From Massarina eburnea CBS 473.64 (taxonomy: Eukaryota > Ascomycota > Dothideomycetes > Pleosporales > Massarinaceae), in assembly GCA_010093635.1 (NCBI GenBank), contig MU006780.1, forward strand, positions 452,678 through 516,677: 64,000 bases of DNA. The letters run 5' to 3'. Position 1 is the stretch's first letter. Each line of letters opens with the position of its first letter. Below are positions 12,776 through 23,408 of the stretch, in pieces. A program made the position numbers and the translations under genes. The notes under the pieces are model-generated. The model was given only the letters and a program-made list of their open reading frames with translations. It was not told where the DNA came from and made no database searches.

Positions 12776-13311
12776 ACGTGTTAGGCTACTCTAGCATAAC
12801 TAAAGGAGCCTATAACTGCTAGAGCAGAACCCTAGCCTATATACTAAGATAGCCCTTTCTGCTCTTAGGCTTACTTTATAGATAGAGTAGTAACCCTGCC
12901 TATATATTCGCTCGCCCTTCTACTTAGCTATACTAGCTATCTCTATAACTTTCCTTTCTATCTCTCCTCTCTGTATACACCTTAACCCCCCTGTTTAAAA
13001 AGTCTTAGCGTTTTCTAGCAGAGAATTAACTGCGTACGCGGCCTCTACCTTCTATAAATAGCTTATAAGGCTACTTACACACCTAGGGGCAGCTACACTA
13101 ACTTGCTTTTACGCTAACCTTCTTATATTATAAGCTAACTAGCAGGCTTAGATAACTCTACAGGCTCCTAGGAGTAGTTTACTATACTAACTAACCTTTA
13201 TGTTTAACGTGCTTAGCGCGTCCTTTATTCCCCTTAGGAGGAGACTGCAGGTACATAGGTTTATAGCTTACGTCCTTACTAGACGTTTAAATCAATACTA
13301 CTACTACTACT

Positions 13312-15166
13312 ATGTCTTCGATGGAGGTATGTCACGGAATAATCATATAGGGCACAGTGCTAACCACATTAGCATGAATCCAAGCCACTTTTGACCTTTG
13401 AGAGAATTATCCCACCTTCAAGCCTTCCCGAGCCCGAAACGTCCAGTAACGCCGCCAACAATTCAGCTGAAAAGCAACGGAACGAACAGATCGAATGCAG
13501 TAACTCGAAGGGAAACGTGAAAGTCGGACTTATGTATCTCTTATCGCCTAAAGCAAAGGTCAAGAATGACGAGATATTCATGAAGGACGTCAAAAACAGG
13601 CTTGAGACAAATAAAGAGGTCTTCGACTTTAGCCAGATCGAAGCTGGACTCTTATTGAAGGATCACTGCAAGGAAAAGCCGTCGAAAGACTGGACAACCA
13701 CTGAAGCGCCGGTAATTCTCATTGCCATTGTAGATGAATCGAACCGTGCGAACGGCGAAGTCGCAGATTTATATTCCGAAATCCATAAATTTGGAGACCG
13801 GAAATTAGGCTCCGTTACGGCATGCTTTTCGAAGGCGTCACTGGTGCGATCCATACGTGCCAACGACTCAACTTACAACCCAGACAATCTCGAATCACCT
13901 CTTGGAGAAAAGCATGATTACTTTCCCAAAGGTTTCCTGTCCAAGATCAACTACATGTATGGTGGAACCAACTTCGAGGACAGGCGTGTTAGTGCCTCTC
14001 TATCGTCTGGAGGTCCAGTTATCATAATAGGTGCACACATCGCCCACCCCGGGCCCAACGCAGGCCTTGATTACCCTTCCATTGCTTCCGTAGTTGCAAA
14101 TTCCCAGAAATATCCGAGGCACTTCTTTGGATCGACACGCGTTCAGTCCACTTTAGGTCCATATGTAGCGCCCATTGGAACTAAGACTAAGAAAACGATG
14201 CCCGAAACCATGACTCGGTCGAAGATTATTGGACTGGAAGATATGGTTCGCGAACGGTTGGAAGAAAATTGGGAAGGCATTGATAATCCATCGATGATCT
14301 TTTTCCGCGATAGCGTCGTTCCTAACAACAGAGCTGCCTATCAAGACGACATCAAAGATATTCGCGCAGCCTTTAATAGGAACAAAACTGTTCAACTAAC
14401 GTACATCCTGGTCCATAGAAACAGCGGGACAGCACTTATTGCCAACGAGGTCAAACAGAAGGTTCAGATAAACTTCGCGATCCAAAAGAACCGATACCAC
14501 GTTTTCGCGAACGACCGAAAGTTCACAGAAGATCAGCTTACCAGCTTTGAGAGTCCCAAGCAACTCCATGATTCAAAAAAAAAACTAAAAAACTCTTACG
14601 CTTCGACTAACATAAATAATATAGGCAGAGTAGTACTACGTAATCATCGCCAGCCTCAATCCTCCATAGAATCCAGCTATCTATAGAATCATTCCGTGGG
14701 CGTGGAATCCATCCATGCTATTAACTGAATATAGGTACACAGACTCAACAATGGCAACAAAATCAGCAACAGCCCAACCACAACCGATATTCCTCTTCAT
14801 TATCCAAATAAGCTCTCTCGTCGTATGTTCAATTACTTCCGCTACTACCTCACGAATAAGTTCGATGGACGCATACCTCGGGATCCTTATACGCTGGATA
14901 TGGGCAAGAGCGTGAGGAATGGTGAGTTGGTGAGGGAATCTGTTGTATCGGCTGTTTTTGGTAGGGGACATCCGAGTGATAAGGTTATGGACCATGGGAA
15001 TCGTAATGATAGGAATATGAATGGTAAATCCCTGTATGGTAAAGATCGGAACGGTAAGCACCCAAATGTTAAAGACTCGAAAGTCAGGAAAAACAAGGAA
15101 CTCAGATATCCGGATAAAAATGGAGAGCTTCCGTGGCATAAGAATTTGAACCAGACGATGCTTTAG
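13312..15166 (+). CDS. Small MID-PIWI Argonaute-like protein, catalytic residues lost
   Basis: Model: exons 13312-13326, 13373-14629 and 14735-15166 (567 aa). Intron 1 has GTATGT, branch GCTAAC and TAG, and supplies the only plausible upstream ATG. Intron 2 (GTAGTA, branch TTAAC, ATATAG) bypasses three in-frame stops and keeps phase. A MID-like stretch at about residues 115-165 (VILIAIVDESN, FGDRKLG) precedes a PIWI domain from about 180: YGGTN, VIIIGAHIAHPGPN, PSIASVVA, IIGLEDMVRERL, MIFFRDSV, YHVFANDRKFTEDQL, then PLHYPNKLSRR and a PWHKNL-like end. Argonautes cleave guided RNA with a D-E-D-H/D tetrad. Here the positions read His227, Lys289, Asp318 and Asn, so slicing should be lost. N and PAZ domains are absent; full Argonautes are about 900-1000 aa. 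It begins exactly where RIP-type sequence ends. Alternative: without intron 2 the protein stops at 14686 (442 aa), or the locus is a young pseudogene. Confidence 0.6.
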
Positions 15167-16387
15167 CTGTTCCGTGCGGTATCAGTAAGGAAGGACAAAT
15201 CGTGAACCGTCTCAAGGGCTTGCAATTGCTACTGTTATTCACTTCTTTGTCTGGATTTTCTGCGACATCACGAGATTTGATGTTTAGGTTGTTCGTGTTC
15301 GTTTGGCTTTTAGTTACTTGATTTCTTATTTTTTCAACAGTTATCCTTCTGTATTCCATTAGACGTAGTCACTCTTTTCAATACAACAGTCACTTCCTTA
15401 CATCGTCAGACTTTCGTTGTCAATCCATTGGCGGGAAAGCTCTAGACTCTTATTACCTTACCCGCGCCGTGTATCTCCACCGAGAACGGGCCCAGCAATA
15501 TGCATTCCTTTCGGAATTTCGGGATATATTGGCAGAAGCGTGTAATTCCCCATACAGCTCAGCACATAGACCGACAACAAGAACGCCAAACCCCATAAAT
15601 CCCCCAACGTCCAAATGTTAGGATCACAAATGATCCATCGCGCATTGGCATGGTACCCGCTTTAAACCCGACCAATCAGGTCGTGGGGTGGGTCTTTGAC
15701 ATGTGTACAAATTTCACGGCGCAGTCACCTCTGTGTGGATTTCCCAATTGCAATTGCCCAATCGTTGCCTAGTGGCCATCTCCACATGGTCCACGGAATG
15801 GTCAACGGAATAGTTTGGACTAATTAGATAGTAGGAATTAAGCTGTTTTGCCACATTTAGGGTCTTAAACCACTTAATCCCTACCCTATGACTGGCTGGC
15901 TACCGGACTAGCGTCTGTTTATTTAGTGGAAGACTAGAGTCGAGAATTCCGTACCGAGTATCTACAGTTGTGATGAGGCTGTTGAAGTGCACTGGGTATG
16001 TAAGGGTTACTTGAAAAAAAGAGTACACAAAGATGGAACATAGTCCGCCTGACCAAGTGTACTGTGTAAGACTAAACTACGTAAAAAATTTAAAATAAAA
16101 AAGTACAAAAAGAGGAAAGATAGTCCGCCATACCTTCCGAGTGCAGTTAAAAAGTCCACTCGGAGTAGTCTAGAGCGCCACCTTTACTTTTATTTCAACC
16201 TCGTTCTCATTCCTACCATTCATTCAAAATCGACTTTTCAAGTCCCGGAAAAGGTCGCAGCCATTAGGTATATTTTCTTCGTGTCAGAGAAAGAGTTTAG
16301 ACAAGGACTTCGGATCCGCCTCTAGCGGCTCTCCGCACCGATTCATCGCTGGAGCTCCATTGACCGGACCAACATAATACCACCAGG
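15167..16387. other. Intergenic region upstream of the MFS transporter
   Basis: Normal composition, and no convincing coding frame. It holds an 80-bp-offset direct repeat (16021-16129) and a short hairpin, CCGAGTG at 16137-16143 pairing with CACTCGG at 16157-16163. The stretch immediately before the MFS gene presumably contains its promoter, but no clear TATA box was seen. Confidence 0.6.
16021..16129. repeat. Imperfect 29-bp direct repeat
   Basis: A 29-bp segment at 16021-16049 (gagtacacaaagatggaaca, then tagtccgcc) recurs at 16101-16129 as aagtacaaaaagaggaaaga, then tagtccgcc. The second copy lies exactly 80 bp on and is followed by the 16137-16163 hairpin. It could be a remnant of a miniature element or a regulatory repeat of the transporter promoter; the sequence does not decide. 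Confidence 0.7.
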
Positions 16388-18256
16388 ATGAGCACAGCAA
16401 CTTCAACAATCGAGCTGACCGAGCTCCCTCCCACGGTCCCAAAATCCGACACACCCACCATACCCACCCCAGGACGAACGCTGGGCTCCACTCCCCAAAT
16501 CTCCACAACAAACTCTAGCCTAGATATCCCATCCACGCCTTCATCCAACGAAGCCGCCATCGCCCTCGCGCAAAACACAACGCCACCACTCAGAACCGCC
16601 CGCCTCATCCTCACCGTTCTTCAACCCTCTCTGGTCAGCTTCTTCGCCAGTTTCACGAACGGAGTCGTCACCGTCGGACTCCCTGTCATCGCGCGATCCA
16701 TTGACCTACCTCGCTCATTGTACTTGTGGCCTGCGAGTGTTTATGGATTAGCGAGCGGAGCTACGCTGCTCATCGCTGGAGCGGTGGCAGATATCGTAGG
16801 TGCGAGGAACGTGGAACTCGTTGGAATATGGCTTTTAGGAGCCTTTACACTATCTTGCGGGCTCGCGCAGACGGGTATCCAACTCGTGGTTTTCAGGGCT
16901 TTGCAGGGCGTTGCCGTTGCTTTGCATCTGCCCTGTTCAGTTTCTTTGATTGCCGCAGCTGTGCCGTCCGGGAAGGCGAGGAATGTGGCTTTTGCTTCAC
17001 TAGGTTTGAGTCAACCTTTGGGGTTTTCTTTTGGGTTGGTGTTTGGTGGTATCATGGTTGATAAGGTGGGGTGGAGATCTGGATTCTACTTGTGCGGGGC
17101 TTCGCTGTTGGTGGTTGCTGTTGTTGCGTACTGGGGACTGCCGAAAGTGAAAGTGGCGGAGGATAGAGGGGAGAGGAGTGTATGGGGGAAGTTACGGAGT
17201 GAGATTGATTGGGTTGGCGGTATACTTGCTAGTGGTGGGTTGGCGATTTTGGCTTATGTGCTCGCGTAAGTTCCTGCTCGATTCTCGAGCCCCGTTGATT
17301 TGATGAAGACTAATGTCGTGGACAGTATACTTAGCGCTGACCTCACTACTATCAAATCCCCCGCAACTGCCTCTCTTCTCGCCGTCAGTTTCATTCTACT
17401 CATCACATTCCCGCTCTGGATGCACACCCAGGAGAAAGCCGGCAGACCTGCTCTTATTCGGAACAGCATGTGGAAGAATATCCCTTTCTCTGCTACTTGT
17501 ATCATGATGGCGTTATCCTGGGGCGTAATAAACGCGATCGAGATCTTTTCCAGTCTCTAGTAAGATACCCTTTCCTTCCCAGAAACATCACAAAGCAGTT
17601 AGACTGACATTCCTACAGTTTCCAAGAAATCCAGTCCGCATCTACACTCGCAGCATCGCTCTATCTTCTTCCTAATCTCGCTTTCGCAGTCTGCATCAAC
17701 CTCGTGATTGGCTGGGTCGTCGACAGAATTCCCGCTCGCTGGCTCAGTAAGTTTCTGATACGACGTGCACCAACACATCCATGAACGAGTCTTTCTAACC
17801 TTTCCCCGTACTATAGTCTCTGGCAGTGCTTTCATATGCGCAGTCTCACCCTTAATGATGGCGCTTGTAGACCCCGCCTGGCCATACTGGTACCTTGAGT
17901 TCTGGGCACAGATCTTTGCGCCCTTCTCCGGCAACGTGCTCTTTACCACCGGCCTCATCATAGTCAGTGACAGTTTCCCCGAAAAGACACAGGCTCTAGC
18001 CGGTGCCATCTTCAATGCTGTGGCACAATTTGGATATTGTATCGGCGTCGGCGTGTTTCAGGTCGTAGCGCTGAGCGTTATGGGGACGGAGGGGAGTGCG
18101 GGTGGTGGCGAGGCCTTTGACAATGTTGATATTGGGAGGACGTTGGCTGGGTATCGGGCGAGCTTTTGGACCATGTTTGCGTTTATGATTGTTTGTGGAC
18201 TGGTTGGGGTGGTAGGGTTGAGGAAGGCGGGGAAGGTGGGGTTGAAAAAAGAGTGA
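16388..18256 (+). CDS. MFS transporter, DHA2-type drug/H+ antiporter family
   Basis: Four exons (16388-17265, 17326-17559, 17619-17746, 17817-18256) give 559 aa; all three introns are GT-AG and the phases close. After a Ser/Thr/Pro-rich cytosolic N-terminus of about 75 residues, hydrophobic segments alternate in the major-facilitator manner. The first helices read LVSFFASFTNGVVTVGLPVI and YGLASGATLLIAGAVADIVG, the latter followed by an R of the DxxGAR-type loop, then LVVFRALQGVAVAL, the motif of helix 4. Length and the FRxLQG motif fit the 14-helix DHA2 group, which exports drugs, toxins or secondary metabolites across the plasma membrane by proton antiport. The substrate cannot be told. It stands alone, convergent with the GTPase gene downstream, with no biosynthetic genes beside it. 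Confidence 0.88.
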
Positions 18257-18731
18257 GATGGATAGAGAGCGTGTGCGAAGGCCTTGTGACTAACTTAATG
18301 GATTTGAAGTTTGGAGAGTGTTGTAAGGGCGTTAATATATGACGATAGATGGCCCTTTTGGAACAATAAAGGCACAAGGAAGTATTACACAAAAAATATA
18401 AACAAAAAGCGGAATATAAATCTGTGGGTGTTGTGCATTGTGTTGTGGAAAGTATGGTATACAGGATTAAGGTAAGTGTAAAGGCATCTCTGTAATTTTG
18501 CTGGCTCAAGCTCTGTCAAGTATCGTAACTTTGGACCTAGGACCGTACACATAACAGATGTTATATTTCTCTATAGTATCGAGAAACAGACCAACTACGG
18601 GCGTTGAGCCATAGAGACTTAGATCTCGAATAGAGACATCATTCCGATACAGCCTCAACCAAGAGCTGGATCCCACTATACCAAACCAGAGCCCACTATA
18701 CCAAACCAGAGACAGACCTTTCGAACGGAAC
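18257..18731. other. Intergenic region between convergent genes
   Basis: This 475-bp gap separates the stop codons of the convergent MFS and GTPase genes and must hold both 3' ends. AT-rich stretches with AATAAA (near 18365) are compatible with polyadenylation. An 18-bp phrase, cccactataccaaaccaga, is repeated in tandem near 18674-18711. No gene is seen. Confidence 0.6.
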
Positions 18732-21697
18732 CTAGCCACAAAGTCGTTTCACAACCTCTTCTTCATCTGGATCCTCTACCTTCAGCCTCTTGACATGCCT
18801 CTCATCATCATCATGCTCGTACACATGAGCCCCCACCCAGTCCTCAACTATAGCCTCCTTTCCTTTGTCTTTCTCACTTCCATCAGTCTTCCCATTCGAA
18901 CCCGCATCAACCCTCTCATCCACCTTCTCTGACCTGTCCACCATCCGTTCCTTGAAGTCCCTCTGCAAAGTACCAACTCGTTGCTCAAGGGCAGGCAATA
19001 CACCCCTCAACGCCCTCCTTAGAATCGCATCCCCATCCCTCAAATCGTAATCCACCGGCACGCGATCCGCAATGTGATCATCGAAGAGGTTGACCTCCTT
19101 GATCAACTCATCCAAGAACGGCGCAAAAGCCGCTTTAAGATTCTTCTTCGTAGTGATCTTGACAGCCTTATCGATGCGATCCAGCAAAGTCCGCGCCTGG
19201 TCGTCCGGTTCGCACATCATACTGATCATCAAGCGGCGCTGGATGGAGTACCAGTCCATCACGCGATTCTGCTGCTCAATGATGTCATACGCACCCCAGT
19301 TAGCCTTCGCTACCATACACCTGATGTCGGTCTCCGTGGTGGCATATTGGTACGTGAGCTTGATTGCGTTGCGGAGCACATCATCGAAATCCTTGGTGTG
19401 CGCGAAGACGCGTTCCTGGCACTCACTCCACTCCTTCAGCGCGATGTTCTTCAGCTCTTGCGTAAGTGAAGAGTTCGTAATCGAAGCCACGATATCTTCA
19501 CAAATACGCTGCGTAGCCCTGTCCACTTGGTATGCAAATTCGCTGACGTAGAGATTCATCATTCTCTTCCAATCTTTCATGTCCGGCAGTATCTCTATAC
19601 TGATATCCTCATTCCAGTTGATGCTGCCGAAATTCTTCCCAGGTAGTACGTACTTCTGCGCCGTGGTCTTGCGAACCATGCCTTTCTCGCGGAGCACCTT
19701 GTTGTACGTATTCCATCGGGTACCGTCACCCCATTCCTTGACTATCGAGACAATGTTCTCGAGCCGATTCCCCTTTTCCGAAGAATCGGTCCAAACCGGC
19801 GAAATTCCTTCTTTGCGGAACTCTTCGAAGGAGGCTTGGAGGTGATTCTCAAGGTTTGCAACTAGCTCTTGAAAGCGTGGACGAATCACGGCATAGGCGC
19901 CGTCTTTATTCTCGTCGTGGGCCACGCGTCGCAGCTTGCCGAGGAAACGTGGAAGCTTGAGGAAAACATGGTTGCGATATTCCTGGTAGTTTGTCTCTGC
20001 CGAAAGGCCTAGTAGAAATTTCCTGAGTGCGGGAATACCGGTCATCTCGGGGCTGAGGAACGGACGCTCCTTTTGTCGCACTTTTAACCAATCGAGGTAC
20101 ATCGAAGCCGAAACAGAGAAGACTTGGATTGGATTGGGGTCTTCGCTGAGGTACTTGTTGCGCATTTCTTTCTCCATGTCACGAGCGCGCTTGTGGATGA
20201 ATGCGTACTGGGCTACTTGCATCAAGTGGACGTGGTAAGCTTCGAGGAGCTGGATCTGCTTGTCTGCGTCTTCGCCGTTGTCGTCTTCCAGATCTTCGAT
20301 TTCCTTGTCGACCTTGCGAAGGTATCTCTTGATCAAAGGGAAAGGGCCGGATTTGCTACTCTCGATTTCAGTCTCGACTGAGTTGCTATCGAGGAAATAT
20401 TCCTAAATAATGTTAGCATTGTAAACAAAGTAAAATTATATGACAAATGTCTGGGAACATTTCTCTAAGAATCACTCGAGGAGAGATTGCAAGGCTTTTG
20501 ACCTAGTACTGTAATATGGCGTGACTTACATCAATCTTGGTCAATACAAGTATCGTATTCTTCGCCCCATGCGCCTTGATGGACTGCTGGATCTGTTGAT
20601 CCACAACTTCTTCCGTCGTGACCCGCTCAGACTTTGCAACGATGATCTCGAATCCGGCTTTCCTTCGAATAGCATTGGTAGCGGCTGTGCGGCTCTGGTT
20701 GAGATCACCAAGACCTGATTAAGTTAGCATCTATCCCAGCAAAAAAAAGAACCCGAGCTAACTTACCAGGCAGATCGACGAGGCAGACTCCATTCCTCGC
20801 AAGTGACGACCCCATCAAGATGGTTACGTTGTCCACAATGGGCCACAGCGTAGGTAGATCTTTGAAATCTGCAATGTATTGCTCCACTTCTGCCATCAAA
20901 CTCTCATGATGCATGCCCTCGAAGGTTAGCACTCCATTCTTGTCGGGGTAGGTTTCTTCGATCCTGGTACGAGCCATGTCCAAACATGCAGACAGGTACT
21001 TCCCGCCCATGATTCCCTCTGGCGTAAGAAGTCCTTTGAGGATTTTCTTCGCTTTCGGGTCGTACTTTGTGTTGAATAGAAGGTGTAAGAATTCTTCGGC
21101 GGTCTGGGAAGCACGCTGTTCCTCGTAATAGTAGTCGGGGTCGGCTTCTCCGAAGACGAAATGGTGGTATCGGCGTCCATGTTCTGCGATTACTTCCTTG
21201 AGGCTCTCTTCGTCCATAAATTGTACTAGTGCGTCGTATGTCTCTTCAGTATCCGAAGCACCACTCTTGTGTCGATACTTGATAGCAGATGCAGTACAGG
21301 CACCACCGCGTGCTGACGTCTTCGAAAAGTGCCGCCGGTTTGTCAGCGCATTGATCAGGAGGCTCTTACCCATGCCTTGTTGACCGACTATGGCCACTTC
21401 ACTGTGAGCGACAATGTCAATGCCGCGGACCTCGTTGCCCATCTTCCGAAGAGAGATCAGTTCTTTATCTTCAGGTCTGGCTGTGGCCGTGACATCTGTC
21501 GCCATGTCCACAATGTCATTGATCTCTTGTCCCTTGCCGGATCGGTCCAAGTCGTACCATGCATGTTTGGGCAGGGGTTCCGAAGAGGGGTCGTACGCGG
21601 GGGTGCATTTGGGTCGTGTACTGCCTCGCTTCTCTTCTGTAGCCACATGTTGGGCCTTAAACTCCGCGAAGGACAGTACTGCTAGAGGGTCGTCCAT
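18732..21697 (-). CDS. Large dynamin-like / SLIP-GC-like GTPase
   Basis: Three exons (21697-20767, 20714-20530, 20402-18732) encode 928 aa. The P-loop GQQGMGKS is at residues 105-112. The G3 motif DLPG (308-311) is split by intron 1, which restores DLPGLGDLNQSRTA across the junction. The G4 motif TKID (369-372) closes exon 2. About 200 residues separate P-loop and DLPG, far more than in Ras-type GTPases but usual in large dynamin-like or nuclear SLIP-GC-like proteins. The remaining 550 residues are mainly helical and charged, ending in an acidic tail with a basic KRLKV patch that could be a nuclear signal. The start at 21697 was chosen because an intron-like segment (GTAAGT to CTAG) lies just upstream in the probable 5' UTR. 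Family members remodel membranes or act in the nucleus; the role here is unknown. Confidence 0.8.
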
Positions 21698-23408
21698 TGT
21701 AGGTCTAGAAATTGAGTTAGGTAAAGGTGAGAACAAGTCGAGGTTCACTTACTGTTGTATGCCAGAGGTAAAGCTCGAAGTAAGAACTCTAATGTAGAAG
21801 AAGAGTAAGGTCTTGGTGGGGTGGTTCGAACTATTCAACGAGCCCACTAGCGTCACATGAGGTGAAGGTGAGGGTGAGGATGAGGACGAAGATGAAGGTG
21901 AGCTCGGAAGTACACACAATCCCGGAGACGACGGCAAATATATCATATAACTTGATTAACAGTGATGAGGCTCTGCTAAGGCTATCTTATTAACTCATAA
22001 GAGCGGTATGAGGTGAGAGTGAGAGTGAGAGTGAGGTGTGAGAAGACCAGAGAGCAAACGGAATCTCCCCGCCGACGGCCATAATCCAAGCATCATTTTA
22101 CATCACAAGCCCGATAAGGCTCCAATCAGACCATCACATCCCCTCACCACCATACCACAAAATGCAGCAAGGTAAAAGTGAATGAACTAGAGGTAGAAAG
22201 GAAACATAAATTTCTCGCCGTGAGGTCAAAGATCCCATACCCGTACAACATGACCACACCTAACAAATTCTCAATCCCGCTCCATCCACCCAACAAACAA
22301 GCCACAAAATCCTCCAGCGACAATACCAAGGATCCAAACCCTATCCGCCATCCACCATCCACCATCACCACACCCAACAACCTCCCAACCACTCCAAAAA
22401 TCAACCCCAAAAAAAAACACCCCCACACAAGCCCATCCTACACCAAAAAAAAAAAAAAACCGCATAGCAAGCAAAAATGTCACAACACCACATCCCCCCA
22501 CACACCCCCAACCCAACAATCCACCAACACTACAAATTTCAATTTCGCCACCACCCATCCACCACCTATCTACCTATACAATCCTCCCCCAGATGATCCA
22601 ATACACATTATCTCTACATACTCCAAACCCTCCCTACAGAAAGAAAGCCAACCTAAACCAACCCAATCCGCACCTCCCAAATCGAACAGCCCAACCTAAT
22701 CCCATTCCCATTCCTATCGCAATCCCCATCACAACAACCTACCCACCAATACATTGCGTAATTAATGCATAGCGTCAAAGCCGATACATTATTTACACCC
22801 TCACTAAGCTAACTAAACCAAACAGCTAAAACTGCAATTACAACTATGACAAGGCAAAACCCAGTTCGATTCTCCGTCGCAGAAGTGCGTGAAAAACCCT
22901 TCGTTCCATCTATCCATCCATCCATCTATGCAGATAGATAGATAAAGACAGAAGCAGCACCCCATGACCCAACCCCACAACATCCCAAACGACGACAAGA
23001 AATCGAGTAGATCACACATCAGTGAATTGCATTGCATTGCATTGAATACCATTGAACCGAGAAAAAAAGGAAAAGGGTATATCAAAGGAATTCGTAAAAA
23101 AGAAAAACCTCCCACCCCATGATCCCCATCAATAAAGATCCCCGAATATCCCACCCCGCCCCACCATGATGCAGCGCAATGCCCAGCGCACGAGACGAGG
23201 AAAAGAAACCAACGCCATGAACCATCTCCGACCGATCCCAACCCTCGCCCCAATCCCAAAGGTCGAAGCCGGAGGAGAAGCGAAATACCGTACCTACTCA
23301 AGAATGTTAGAATTGTCCATCAGCAAGACAGCAACAGAGTTAGCGGCAGCCAGCCAAATCAGACAATTCAGTAGCATATGTTAGTAGGTAGCGATAAGCA
23401 GATGTCGA
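21698..23408. other. Intergenic region with a CT-rich promoter tract and low-complexity DNA
   Basis: Next to the GTPase start there is a probable 5' UTR intron (about 21703-21750) and two purine-rich tracts, 21843-21903 and 22012-22045 (GAAGGTGAGG- and GTGAGA-type units), which read as CT-rich on the gene strand, a common fungal promoter feature. From 22165 to 22800 the plus strand is C/A-rich and nearly lacks G, so it happens to stay open for 173 codons but gives only Pro/Thr/Ser/Lys-rich low complexity. Short repeats ccatccatcc (near 22910) and attgc (23024-23045) follow. The right end holds the 3' region of the DUF7703-like gene. Confidence 0.6.

Larger units (their letters stand above)
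385..13290. other. RIP-mutated, AT-rich transposon graveyard
   Basis: About 12.9 kb is strongly depleted in CA and TG dinucleotides and very rich in TA, so TAG, TAA, CTA and TTA are everywhere. Almost no open frame of even 60 codons survives. This is the product pattern of repeat-induced point mutation, the premeiotic C-to-T (mostly CpA to TpA) process of ascomycetes. Coding relics can still be read when stops are taken as former CAG, CAA or TGG codons. Composition changes abruptly to normal near 13290. Recognisable parts are listed separately; the remainder holds nothing I can name. Confidence 0.9.

Noticed and set aside
16388..18256. MFS gene plus neighbours as a secondary-metabolite cluster
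   Set aside because: No polyketide synthase, NRPS, terpene cyclase or pathway regulator lies nearby; the neighbours are a GTPase and an Argonaute-like gene.
22178..22699. 173-codon plus-strand frame
   Set aside because: The strand nearly lacks G, so stops are rare by composition. The product is Pro/Thr/Ser/Lys low complexity with homopolymer-derived Lys runs and no domain.
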